Below are positions 7,874-15,604 of a DNA stretch of 64,000 bases, one piece after another; the first letter of the stretch is position 1; each line of letters opens with the position of its first letter. This stretch comes from Streptomyces albus subsp. albus. GTDB lineage: Bacteria > Actinomycetota > Actinomycetes > Streptomycetales > Streptomycetaceae. A program made the position numbers and the translations under genes. The stretch spans positions 1-64,000 of the forward strand of contig NZ_JODR01000008.1 in the NCBI RefSeq assembly GCF_000725885.1, written 5' to 3'. The notes below the pieces were generated by a model. The model worked only from the letters and a program-made list of their open reading frames with translations, had not been told where the DNA came from and did no database searches.

Positions 7874-8111
7874 CGGGACGCCCCGTGGCTGGTGACCGAT
7901 AGGGGCTGTCCCCGGTCGCGGACGAGCGGCCCGCAGCTCCGCCCTGTGAGCGCTCAGCACCGCACATGCCTGCGCCTGCACCAGTATCCCTCTCCAGCGC
8001 CTCCGCCGGTCACGGCCCACAGGCAGTTCAATGCAACTAGCCGGCGAACTCGACGCTGTGAGCGTTGGCCCGTCACTGCTGACGGCAGTGGGCCGGTAGC
8101 GCCTGTCGGCG

Positions 8112-8468
8112 TCAGCCGAAGAGGAGGTCGACGTCCTTCTCGATGCAGAGCTGCAAAACGACCACCAACTGGCGGGCTGCAGCTATGTGCCGTCGGAGAA
8201 GCGGGTCGGTGCTTCCGCCCTCAGCCTTGTCGGCGATCTCTCGCAGGCGGGGCAGGATTGCGGCGCACTCTGAGGCAGTGAGGTCGGGCCCGTCGTCATC
8301 GGGGTGATTGAGCAGCGGTGCCAAGGGGGTGAGAATCTCGTCCCATGGGCGCTGTCCGCCGAAGCCGTGCATCTCGTCCAATGCGAAACCCTCGATCTGC
8401 GCCAGCCACCGCGGGGAAAATTGCGAAGCCGTTGTACGACCAGGAGACGTCTGAGCTGCTGGTGTCAT
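8112..8468 (-). CDS. Hypothetical protein, about 118 residues
   Basis: The chosen ATG (8468) is preceded by CAGGAG 3 nt upstream; a TTG seven codons earlier is the alternative. The protein is soluble with no signal or membrane segment. It contains SPRWLAQIEGFALDEMHGFG, a DDDGPD turn, and two long helices (LPRLREIADKAEGG and AAARQLVVVLQLCIE). It ends DVDLLFG. The helical, Leu-rich composition resembles small immunity or adaptor proteins, but this is only an impression and I recognise no family. Codon bias at third positions supports coding. Confidence 0.5.
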   Translation of the reverse strand: MTPAAQTSPGRTTASQFSPRWLAQIEGFALDEMHGFGGQRPWDEILTPLAPLLNHPDDDGPDLTASECAAILPRLREIADKAEGGSTDPLLRRHIAAARQLVVVLQLCIEKDVDLLFG

Positions 8469-8905
8469 CGTCTCCTGGGAACAGAACAATCCCCATCTCT
8501 ACCCCTAGTCGTCCGAGAATTTTGGATCAGTGTGGGGGGAAGGACGGCTACTTCAGCACATCGAGGTTGTCCCGGCCAGCCCGTTCATCGGACTGAGTCC
8601 TCAGTAGCTCAGCAATCTTGCAACGGCGCCGCGGTGCTGGCAGCGACCGTACGCAACGGTGGCCCTGAAAACTGGCGTTTGAGGGCCGAGTGCTGGTGCC
8701 GCGTACCGGCGCACTGAGCTCGTTCCTCCGCCGATCGGCGGAACATGATGCTGATCCTTGGGCGGTACGTTGATGCCCGCTCGTGACCACACTATCGCCG
8801 AGCAGCTGGAAACTACCCGTTCCTCGCTGACAGCCAAGACCTTCATCGACGCCGGCGCCTGTCCCCCTGGTCCGCCGCTGACAGACGTTGCGCCTGGGTC
8901 GCTCA
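8469..8905. other. 437-bp region without a supported gene
   Basis: Codon bias is weak in all frames and base composition is less GC-skewed than in neighbours. A 52-codon open frame with ATG at 8773 runs to TGA at 8931 and overlaps the end of the minus-strand gene that follows, but has no good ribosome site. I see no repeat or transposase remnant that I can name. Confidence 0.4.
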
Positions 8906-9400
8906 TTAAGGTGAAGGATCGGCAGACTTGATCGTGAACGCCCAAATCAAGGCGTGCAGGAGTTGGTCTTTCTCCTTCTCGGAAAGGAGGTTCAGCCCTT
9001 CGTAAGCAGGCGGCGCTACGTCCAGACGATGCGGTATCCGACGCAAAGGCGAATGCTTCCCTCCCAGGAGGGAGGGATCATACGCGAGCAGGATGCAGAT
9101 CCAGCTTTGAGTGGGAGAACTTTCTGGAAGGATCGGTACGAGTATGTACCGGGTCGTCTCTCTCGAGTCTATGTCGATACGCTCACCCGTCCTGCTGAAC
9201 CCGGAACTTTGTGCCTCGGAGATGAGCCACCGGAGGGTGTCCGTGTCCACGCACCGGGCCTCTTCGGGCACGGGCCAGCCGAAGGGCGACACGACCCGTC
9301 CTGACCTGCGCGCACGGAGACGGGACGCCACACGCTTCGCCTTCTTCTCTCCCCAGGAAGGTACGAACTGCTCCCATTTCATACTTGGCCGACCAAACAT
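8906..9400 (-). CDS. Hypothetical protein, 164 residues
   Basis: The ATG at 9400 lies 4 nt after the stop codon of the DUF3574 gene, a spacing that suggests translational coupling. The protein starts MFGRPSMKWEQFVPSWG, has a basic stretch (KKAKRVASRLRARRSGR) and a central part with LRWLISEAQSSGF. It then shows two beta-like strands (TRYILVPILPE and SWICILLAYDP) and an acidic helical C-terminus. No signal peptide or membrane span. Unknown family; the pairing with a secreted DUF3574 protein is the only clue. Confidence 0.5.
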   Translation of the reverse strand: MFGRPSMKWEQFVPSWGEKKAKRVASRLRARRSGRVVSPFGWPVPEEARCVDTDTLRWLISEAQSSGFSRTGERIDIDSRETTRYILVPILPESSPTQSWICILLAYDPSLLGGKHSPLRRIPHRLDVAPPAYEGLNLLSEKEKDQLLHALIWAFTIKSADPSP

Positions 9401-9404
9401 ATTG

Positions 9405-9878
9405 CTAGAAGTCCGCTCGCTCGTTGTCGTCCGTGCGCAGGACGGACTCCTGGTCGAAGATGCGCTTGTACGTGCTGCGGATCTTCTCGATATCGGCGTC
9501 GTGGACACGGGCCTCAGAAACGGGATAGAGAACGCTGAGTTCGTATGAGCCTTCCCGACCGATGCGACCGTCCTGGTCGCGCCACTGCCCGCGGCCCCGC
9601 TGGATGGTCAGCCCCGAAGGGAACTTCGGCGTCACGTGTTTGTCCACGAACGTGAGGAACTGCTTGTCGGAGACCGGTGGCTTGCCGTCCGGCCGGCCGG
9701 TCCCGAAGTAGAGACGCGTGTTGATGTACGGCTTGCCTCTGGCGACAGTCGCGGACTTGGCCTGGCTGCTCGGTGTCGGCCGTCCATCCAGCGCCGCGTA
9801 TGCCTGCGGGGTTCCCGCGGCGACTGCGAGAACGGCCGCTGAAGCGACGATGCGTGAGCGTGTCTTCCTGGTGAGCAC
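9405..9878 (-). CDS. DUF3574 secreted protein
   Basis: A 157-residue exported protein. The GTG at 9878 is chosen because it directly starts a signal peptide (VLTRKTRSRIVASAAVLAV, cleavage near AYA) and GAAGGGA lies upstream; the frame stays open further upstream but encodes an atypical Arg/Asp/Ser-rich leader. The mature part matches the DUF3574 pattern: LYFGTGRPDGKPPVSDKQF, VTPKFPSGLT, GRGQWRDQDG, then YELSVLYP and a final YKRIFDQESVLR. Biochemical role unknown. It is the first gene of a two-gene unit with the hypothetical gene that follows. Confidence 0.72.
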   Translation of the reverse strand: MLTRKTRSRIVASAAVLAVAAGTPQAYAALDGRPTPSSQAKSATVARGKPYINTRLYFGTGRPDGKPPVSDKQFLTFVDKHVTPKFPSGLTIQRGRGQWRDQDGRIGREGSYELSVLYPVSEARVHDADIEKIRSTYKRIFDQESVLRTDDNERADF

Positions 9879-10091
9879 TGTGGCAACGGTCCCTTCGGTC
9901 TGCTCGGGAGAGGAACGGTCGAGCCTCTGCCGAGCGAGATCCTTCTGTGACGGCGCCGGTTTGTCAGCGGGTTCCGAGAACCGGTCCGAGCGTGGGCGGC
10001 TCCTGGCCCAGGAGAGGCGACCCCCCAAGAACATCAGGCCGTCGCCACTACGTGATCACCGGCATCGGCCTGCACCCGACCGCATCCCGCA

Positions 10092-10202
10092 CACAACGAC
10101 AAACGCCCCGCACCAGCATCCAAGCTGGTCGCGAGGCGTTCAGTACTTCGGTCGAAGTACCCCCGGCAGGATTCGACCCTGCGCACACGGCTCCGGAGGC
10201 CG
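10092..10202. repeat. Left attachment repeat (attL)
   Basis: This 111-bp stretch matches 25433-25544 with one missing T and one substitution (CGACCCTGC versus CGAACCTGC, in the T-arm). It contains the tRNA-Arg 3' half, from the anticodon loop to the end, plus 67-68 bp of tRNA 3' flank with its hairpin. To the right of 10202 the match stops, so this copy is a truncated tRNA and not functional. Confidence 0.92.
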
Positions 10203-10349
10203 ACGCGCTTCTCTGCGTCTGCGCAGGTCGGTGTACTGATCGGCTTGGGCTGGGGGTGCGTCACGCCGCGCATACGCCATGGGCGCTCTGTAAGCGGCGG
10301 CTGCGAAGCGATACCGTCGATATGATCTATGCGGCGGGGAGGCGCGAGC

Positions 10350-11249
10350 ATGACGGCGGAGTTCACTGCTGAGTCGGCGGGCGCGGTGCTGGGGGAGGCG
10401 TGCCGCTCGGCGGGGCTCGACCCTACGGGCGCGGAGCTGCTGCGCCTGGGCTCCAACGCCGTGTATCGGCTGTCGACAGCCCCTGTCATCGTCCGGATCG
10501 CACGGGACGCCGATGCCCTGGACGAGATGCAGCGGGCGGTCGGGGTCGCACGCTGGCTGGAGACGGAAAACTTCCCCGCTACGCGCGTGCTGGGCGACGT
10601 GGAACAGCCGGCCGTCATCGGTGGCCGGGTCGTCACGTACTGGGTGAACCTTCAGGACGAGGTCGAGTACGCCCGCCTGGACGAGCTGGCCGATCTGCTG
10701 AAGCGGCTGCACTGGCTGGAAGAGCCGCAGTCGCTCGGGCTGCCGCACTTCGATCCGTTCGCCAAGGTGTGGGACTCGCTGCGTGGTCTCGGTAGCGCTG
10801 TCTCGGACGGGGACCGGTCGTTCCTGGAGGAGCGGGCCGGAGAGCTGAACAAGGCGTACGACCGTTTGGACTTCGTTCTGCCCTTCGGCATGATCCACGG
10901 GGACGCCAACGTCGGGAACTGCCTCCGCGACCGGGCCGGACGCGCTGTCCTCATCGATCTCGACGGCTTCGCGCTGGCACCTCGTGAGTGGGACCTGGTC
11001 CTCACGTCGCTCTACTACGAGCGCTTCGGCTGGCACACGCGCGCTGAGTATGAGTCCTTCGTGCATCACTACGGATTCGACCTCATGAACTGGCCGGGCT
11101 ACCCGGTGCTGGCTGACGTGCGCGAGCTGATGATGACGCTGTGGCTCGGGCATCAGGTGACGACGAACAGCAGGGCGGCGGAAGAGTTCCCCCGGCGGGT
11201 CGACAGCATCCGGACCGGAGGTAGTCGGAAGGATTGGCAGCCGTACTGA
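10350..11249 (+). CDS. APH/choline kinase-fold phosphotransferase
   Basis: A 299-residue protein of the aminoglycoside phosphotransferase superfamily. The catalytic loop reads HGDANVGN with His183, and the metal-binding motif is DLDGFALAPREWDL with Asp203. An N-lobe pattern (SNAVYRL, then VIVRIARD) fits nucleotide binding. I chose the ATG at 10350 since GGGGAGG lies 7 nt upstream; an ATG 21 bp earlier lacks this. The substrate could be an antibiotic or a small metabolite; family membership alone does not show resistance. It is the first cargo gene inside attL. Its stop codon directly abuts the stop of the converging XRE regulator (TGA|TCA). Confidence 0.85.
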   Translation: MTAEFTAESAGAVLGEACRSAGLDPTGAELLRLGSNAVYRLSTAPVIVRIARDADALDEMQRAVGVARWLETENFPATRVLGDVEQPAVIGGRVVTYWVNLQDEVEYARLDELADLLKRLHWLEEPQSLGLPHFDPFAKVWDSLRGLGSAVSDGDRSFLEERAGELNKAYDRLDFVLPFGMIHGDANVGNCLRDRAGRAVLIDLDGFALAPREWDLVLTSLYYERFGWHTRAEYESFVHHYGFDLMNWPGYPVLADVRELMMTLWLGHQVTTNSRAAEEFPRRVDSIRTGGSRKDWQPY

Positions 11250-12641
11250 TCAGCGGTTTCCGTCGCGCTGTCCTTCGGCTGCGGCCCACAGCCGGTGTCC
11301 TTGCGCTTGCTCGCGGAAGGAACGGACAGTGGCTGTCTCTCCCACCGCCACCAGGCCGTCCCGGAACTCCTTGAGGTAGCTGACACAGCGTGCTGACTTG
11401 AGCTGTTCGCCAAGATCAAGAGCGTCGAGGGCTACGCGGCATGCCTCCTCGGGATCTCCGGCCCGAAGGTGGGCGTCGGCAAGAACCATGGTCGCGAAGA
11501 AGTCGCTTCTCACATGACTGCCGCTCATAGCGTTCTCGGCGTGGGCCACGGCTCGGCGCGCGCTGTTCACGTCGCGGAAGCAGTGGGCGGCCTCGGCTGC
11601 CAGCTCGGCCTCGTCGAAATAGGTGATCCACTCCGGTTCGTCGCTGACGTTCCGGCTCTCCAGCGCCTTGGTGGCCTCGCTCAGCGCCAGCTCGCACGCG
11701 CGGATGTCACCCGTACGAGCAAGGGCGCGAGCCTCCATTGCGTGAAACTGCGCCATCAGGGTCGGTGTGGCCACACCCGAAATGCCCATTCGTGCCGCTC
11801 GGGCGAGTGTGGCGGCCTCGGTGTAGTTGCCCAGGAACGTGGCCTGATGACTCATCGCGGAGAGTATGCTTCCGGCGAGCCGGCGGTCGTCACCGTCCTG
11901 AGCGAGACGGAGAGCCTGGAGGAAGTACCGCTGGGCAAGGCCGTGGTGACATGCGTCGTATGACATCCAACCCGCCAGCAGCGTGGACTCCGCGACCGTG
12001 GAGAAGAGCGCACGGCCGACGGCTTCCGTGTATTGGCCGGTGAGCAGGGGTGCCACGTCCTGACTGAGGTACTGGACCACAGACTGTCGCGCATGCTCTC
12101 CGCCGAACCGGTCGTCCATCTCGGCGAACATGTCGCTGGTCGTCTTGATCATCGCTACATCGGTCAGCCCCACTCGTGCGCCATCCGGGCGGGCGGTCGA
12201 CGGGAAAGACGGGTCTGGTGCGACCAGCCACCGGAGGGACGCTTCACTCCACGCATGCTGTGACGCCTCGGAGAGCAACAGTGGCTCATACCCGTGCAGG
12301 TCAGCGCGCCACAACTGACTAACGGTATGAAACGCCTCCTCCGGGGTCGGCGGATAGCGCGTCTCCAGCAAACGGGAATCCTGGCCGTCGGCGACGCTCA
12401 GCCCCAGCTCGGCCGGAGCGATGTCGAGCGCCTCGCAGATGAGCGTCCCATAGAACTGATCGGGGACACTGTGCCCGTTCTCCCAGGTTGCGAGGCGCCG
12501 CTTCACGCTGGCGTCGGACGGGAGCGCCTTCCCGTGGCGCTTAGCGCACCGTCGCAGTTCGCTGACGAGCCTGAGTTGACTCCAGCCGCGGGCCTTACGA
12601 GCCGCGCGAAGAAGTTCCCCAAAGGGGCGGTTCGCTTCCAT
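11250..12641 (-). CDS. XRE-family regulator with TPR-like helical repeats
   Basis: A 463-residue protein. Residues 1-80 contain a Cro/C1-type helix-turn-helix (ELLRAARKARGWSQLRLVSE ... VKRRLATWENGHSVPD). The rest is all-helical with repeated TPR-like units, for example AATLARAARMGISG, DIRACELALSEATKAL and NARRAVAHAENAM. This layout is common in Streptomyces regulators that sense a peptide or small molecule. The ATG at 12641 is supported by a G-rich site (GGGGGGAG) about 9 nt upstream; the open frame extends further but upstream sequence is unlike the family. It may control the plus-strand genes beginning at 12901 and itself. Confidence 0.85.
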   Translation of the reverse strand: MEANRPFGELLRAARKARGWSQLRLVSELRRCAKRHGKALPSDASVKRRLATWENGHSVPDQFYGTLICEALDIAPAELGLSVADGQDSRLLETRYPPTPEEAFHTVSQLWRADLHGYEPLLLSEASQHAWSEASLRWLVAPDPSFPSTARPDGARVGLTDVAMIKTTSDMFAEMDDRFGGEHARQSVVQYLSQDVAPLLTGQYTEAVGRALFSTVAESTLLAGWMSYDACHHGLAQRYFLQALRLAQDGDDRRLAGSILSAMSHQATFLGNYTEAATLARAARMGISGVATPTLMAQFHAMEARALARTGDIRACELALSEATKALESRNVSDEPEWITYFDEAELAAEAAHCFRDVNSARRAVAHAENAMSGSHVRSDFFATMVLADAHLRAGDPEEACRVALDALDLGEQLKSARCVSYLKEFRDGLVAVGETATVRSFREQAQGHRLWAAAEGQRDGNR

Positions 12642-12900
12642 TCTGATCACTCCCCCCGCCCGTCCGGCTACGTGCGCTGTCCTGCTGACCCTTCCGAATT
12701 TACGGAACGTAAGTCGTCGCTGTCTGCCCGTAATACGGAGGTTGCCACCTTCTTCGGCAGGTGATTCGGGGTGACGCGGGACCGGAAGACACGTCATCCC
12801 CCGTCATCTCTCGTCATCTGCCCAGCTCAGGGCCGTGCACCCGAAGGTGGTTCCAACGCAGTCAAACGGCTGGGGCTCGGAACAACTGAGGTGACTCGAC

Positions 12901-13446
12901 GTGCAGATGATGACAAGAAGGGGAGTTCAGTGGATCTCCTGCGCATCCGATGACCCGGATGAGTGCCGTGAGCAATGGGCGGTTGACCCTCGGCGCCCCT
13001 GCGCACTTCCGACTGGGCGCTTCTTCGACGTTGTGGTGGTCGGGCAGCGGGTTGGATTGGAGACGTTCGACCAACTCCAGCGCCACGGAATGCCACTGGG
13101 GCCCGTGATGGCGGACCGGGCATCCGAGCAGGTCGGCTTCTTCGTCCCCACCTGGTCACACGATCCGTTCGCACGCATGGTCCGGCAGGAGTCAGCGGCT
13201 GAGGCGCCTGAGTACCGATACCTGGGAGAGGGCTCTGTGGTGGTCGTTCCCGGGCCGATGCCGCTGACGGGAGATCGATACATCTGGCTGCGGGCTCCAA
13301 TGCGGCGACCGGAGGCGTCCCTTTCACGGATTGCTGCGCTTGCCGCAATGTTCGTCGCCGCGTCGTCTGTCGTGGCTCGGGCGGACCGGTACGGCCGTGA
13401 GCAGTCGGCTGCCTCCGTGAAAGGCGAGGCCACCCATGCCGGCTGA
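12901..13446 (+). CDS. Prim-Pol-like (primase/polymerase N-terminal-like) protein
   Basis: A 181-residue protein beginning at GTG 12901 or at the ATGs at 12907/12910. The sequence WISCASDDPDECREQWAVDP, PCALPTGRFFDVVVVGQRVG, GMPLGPVMAD, VGFFVP and ALPTG-type turns resembles the N-terminal fold of bifunctional DNA primase/polymerase proteins often carried by Streptomyces mobile elements. The expected metal-binding acidic pair is not obvious, so it may be a non-catalytic relative. The last 11 bp overlap the next gene (13436), suggesting coupling. Role in element replication is possible but unproven. Confidence 0.55.
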   Translation: MQMMTRRGVQWISCASDDPDECREQWAVDPRRPCALPTGRFFDVVVVGQRVGLETFDQLQRHGMPLGPVMADRASEQVGFFVPTWSHDPFARMVRQESAAEAPEYRYLGEGSVVVVPGPMPLTGDRYIWLRAPMRRPEASLSRIAALAAMFVAASSVVARADRYGREQSAASVKGEATHAG

Positions 13447-13738
13447 CCACGAACCCAGCGGCGACGGCGCAAGCTGGTCCCCGCTCGACAGCGAGGGGTG
13501 GTACGCGGCGCGGGACGCGGTCGCTGAGCTCCGGGACGTACTGATCGCTGCTGGCATGGAACGCGACTTCCCATACCTGCGTGCCGACCTGAACGCCTTC
13601 GGGCACGGGCTGATCGAACTCGGCCGTATCTCGCCGGAGACGGCTGAGCGCCTGACGGAGCTGCTGCGGAGGGCTCTGGAGAGTACGTACGAGGTGCCGG
13701 GAACAGGCACGAACGGCCGTCAGCAGCGGAACGACTGA
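13436..13738 (+). CDS. Small helical protein, tandem paralogue A
   Basis: A 100-residue protein with ATG at 13436 overlapping the end of the preceding gene. The core AVAELRDVLIAAGMERDFP, LRADLNAFGHGLIELGRISP, ETAERLTELLRRAL aligns well with the next gene, showing a tandem duplication. It is predicted helix-strand-helix, soluble, with no Cys. Unknown function. Coupled translation with the Prim-Pol-like gene suggests a common task. Confidence 0.65.
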   Translation: MPADHEPSGDGASWSPLDSEGWYAARDAVAELRDVLIAAGMERDFPYLRADLNAFGHGLIELGRISPETAERLTELLRRALESTYEVPGTGTNGRQQRND

Positions 13739-13752
13739 GCAGAGCGGATGAG

Positions 13753-14085
13753 GTGGACGACGTGACGGACCCCAAGGGCGTATGTGCTCGACCTGCGGAC
13801 TACCTCACTCCCGGTGTGGCCTACGTACGCGGTTGGGCGGAAGGCAAGCGCGCTGCTGACGACCTCGCGGAGATGCTGCGCGCGTTCGGCCTGGAGGTGG
13901 ACCTGCCAGGGCTCAAGGCAGACGTGAACGTCTTCGGGGACGGCGTCGTCACCCTCGGCGCGGTACGTCCGGACGCTGCACGGCTGCTGGCCGACTTGCT
14001 GACGACTGGGCTCACGGCGGAGATGACGTGGCGGGACGACGGCCGGCCTGGACTCGGGGGCACCGCTGACAGTTCAGCGGCGTAG
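13753..14085 (+). CDS. Small helical protein, tandem paralogue B
   Basis: A 110-residue protein starting at GTG 13753 (GTG 13762 is an alternative), 14 bp after paralogue A. The core AADDLAEMLRAFGLEVDLPG, KADVNVFGDGVVTLGAVRPD, AARLLADLLTTGL matches paralogue A position by position (ADxNxFGxGxxxLGxxxP). An N-terminal extension contains VAYVRGWAEGKRAADD. Unknown function. A terminator-like repeat follows at 14119-14185, closing the 12901-14085 operon. Confidence 0.62.
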   Translation: MDDVTDPKGVCARPADYLTPGVAYVRGWAEGKRAADDLAEMLRAFGLEVDLPGLKADVNVFGDGVVTLGAVRPDAARLLADLLTTGLTAEMTWRDDGRPGLGGTADSSAA

Positions 14086-14118
14086 CACAGTTCGGCGAAC
14101 AAGCCCGTCAGGCAGGAC

Positions 14119-14185
14119 AGGTGGCTCGTCGTCGGCCGGGACCGGCGCCCCAGCGCCGCAGCCCGAGCCGAACGACGGGCCACCT
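14119..14185 (+). terminator. Terminator closing the 12901-14085 operon
   Basis: The arms at 14119-14137 and 14167-14185 (AGGTGGC-CGTCGT-CGGC type) are reverse complementary with one mismatch and one bulge. They are followed at once by TCTTGTTT, as expected for an intrinsic terminator. Confidence 0.68.
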
Positions 14186-14423
14186 TCTTGTTTGCTGAGC
14201 TATGAGCTTGGGAATCACTGATCGTTTTGGGCGCCATTGCGGCTTTGACCTGCAAGGATGAGCGCCTAAAGGCGCCATGTGGCGACGGCGTTGTGCGCCC
14301 CTGTTGACCGTGGTTCACCGCTCCGCCTGGTGCCCATCTAGTCCGCTGGGGTGCAGCTGGCCCCTCGCTCCGTCTGGGGTACGTCGCTGGCGCGCCATCG
14401 TGATCACCTTCGCTTGGCTAGCC

Positions 14424-14798
14424 ATGGTTCCACGTGATGACACCCTCTCCCGCTGGGTGTACCCGCCGGGGACTTCCACGCTCACGGAGTCCCAGAAGGG
14501 TTCGGACTCGCGGAAGTGGCTCCCGTGTGCCACTGCGCTTTGGGGCACGCGCGACGCAAAGAACGGAGAGCGCTGTGGCGAGACCACAGCGCTCGTATCC
14601 CTCATAGGAGTGAGGCGCTTCCACCCAACCGATCTCGCATGGATCGCAGACCACGTACTCGACCTCGAACGGCAAGTCGGGTCCGCAGTACACCGCTCTG
14701 ATGCGCTAGTCGGTTCGCTCGAAGGCGCCGGCTGGCCGGTCGACCCATGGTCTCGGCGGCTTAGCCATCCGGTCGAAGCAGGAGAACTCGGGATACAT
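14424..14798 (-). pseudogene. Decayed GNAT-family acetyltransferase gene
   Basis: One minus-strand frame reads MYPEFSCFDRMAKPPRPWV and continues to FERTD, then meets a TAG at 14708-14706. After the stop the same frame resumes with RIRAVYCGPDLPFEVEYVV, CDPCEIGWVEAP and YERCGLATAL, the last being an acetyl-CoA-loop-like R/C-G-L-A-T-A motif. Around 14535-14560 the frame shifts. The matching ending HGSHFRESEPFWDSVS and VPGGYTQRERV is in another frame. So the gene carries one nonsense codon and at least one frameshift. The family call is by memory of similar Streptomyces GNAT proteins. Boundaries are approximate. Confidence 0.6.
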
Positions 14799-15250
14799 CC
14801 ATCGACGGAGTCGGTCGCGCCAGGTCCGCTTGTCGGGCCATCCCCGTACTCAATGCACGTGGTCAGCAAGCTGAGCCACGGCACGAACCGCCGCATCCTC
14901 TTCTGCTGGTCAGTCCTGCTGGCCTCTGAACGTGCTCTCGGTCTGCCGGGCGTGGAACTGCTGTACAGCACAGCAACTGCGTTGCGAAGCCCCACCCGCG
15001 TACATGCTGATGACCCGACAGCGCCGGGTCGAGGCCGTCGTACCGCTGTGTACGCGGCCGAACGAAACTGGATGAGGCGGGAACTGAGACGAACAGCAGC
15101 GAGGGGTGCTCTTCAGCGGCTCGCACGGTTGGCCTGGCCGAGCATCAGCGTCGTTTTTGAGCCAGGATGAGTCATTGTCCTTACCGTTGGAGAAGGATCG
15201 TTGCCACTATGGCGGTGTTGACAGTTGGAGGAGAGACGGGGGTGTAAGCG
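14799..15250. other. 452-bp spacer upstream of the protease operon
   Basis: No frame shows convincing codon bias. TTGACA at 15218-15223 is a possible -35 box for the following operon, but no good -10 follows at the right distance. GGAGGAGAGACGGGGG just before 15251 provides a ribosome site. Confidence 0.4.
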
Positions 15251-15604
15251 ATGCAGGGTGCCTTGGAAAACGTCGAACTCACTGCTGCAGTGCAGGGATT
15301 GCGAGATCAACTGATCTCGTCTGCAGATTCATCAAGCGGGCAGAATATTCGATTCGAAGTAGAAGAAATCAGCCTAGAGTTCACGGTCGAGCTTCGTCGT
15401 GATGCGAGCGCCAAAGCTGGCTTCAAAGCGTGGGTAATTTCGAGTGACCTCCAAGCTAGCGCAGCAAAATCCTCCGTTCATAAAGTATCAGTGAAGCTCA
15501 AGCCGAAACATTCCACTGATGGAACGCCGGTAGAAATCGGAAACGCGGCTGAGGTTGATATGGGTGACTTCGGAGGCGCGACTTGCGAGGTAACTAACAG
15601 GTGA
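15251..15604 (+). CDS. Trypco2 (trypsin co-occurring domain 2) protein
   Basis: A 117-residue protein. The N-terminal helix (LTAAVQGLRDQLISSADSSS) is followed by strands IRFEVEEISLEFTVELRRD, AGFKAWVISSD and HKVSVKLKP. This helix-then-beta pattern, with IRFEVEEISLEFTV at its heart, matches the Trypco2 family as I know it. That family almost always neighbours trypsin-like proteases in predicted conflict systems. Its stop overlaps the GTG of the protease-NTPase gene by 4 nt (GTGA), so the two are translationally coupled and probably partner. Codon use is AT-richer than in nearby genes, which supports recent acquisition. The biochemical role of Trypco2 is not established. Confidence 0.82.
   Translation: MQGALENVELTAAVQGLRDQLISSADSSSGQNIRFEVEEISLEFTVELRRDASAKAGFKAWVISSDLQASAAKSSVHKVSVKLKPKHSTDGTPVEIGNAAEVDMGDFGGATCEVTNR

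Noticed and set aside
8773..8931. 52-codon plus-strand open frame (MPARDHTIAEQLETTRSS ...)
   Set aside because: No ribosome site, weak codon bias and overlap with the end of the gene on the other strand. Could be a remnant, but not supportable.
10157..10202. Second tRNA-Arg gene at attL
   Set aside because: Only the 3' part is present; the D arm and 5' acceptor strand are missing and a T-arm base is changed. It is an attachment-site copy.
12641..12797. N-terminal extension of the XRE regulator by 52 residues
   Set aside because: The added sequence lacks family similarity, and the ATG at 12641 has a good ribosome site and starts the helix-turn-helix at the normal place.
14277..15170. Long plus-strand open frame of about 297 codons
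   Set aside because: Composition (Trp, Ser, Arg, Pro rich) and codon bias are those of an antisense frame; the minus strand holds the GNAT remnant.
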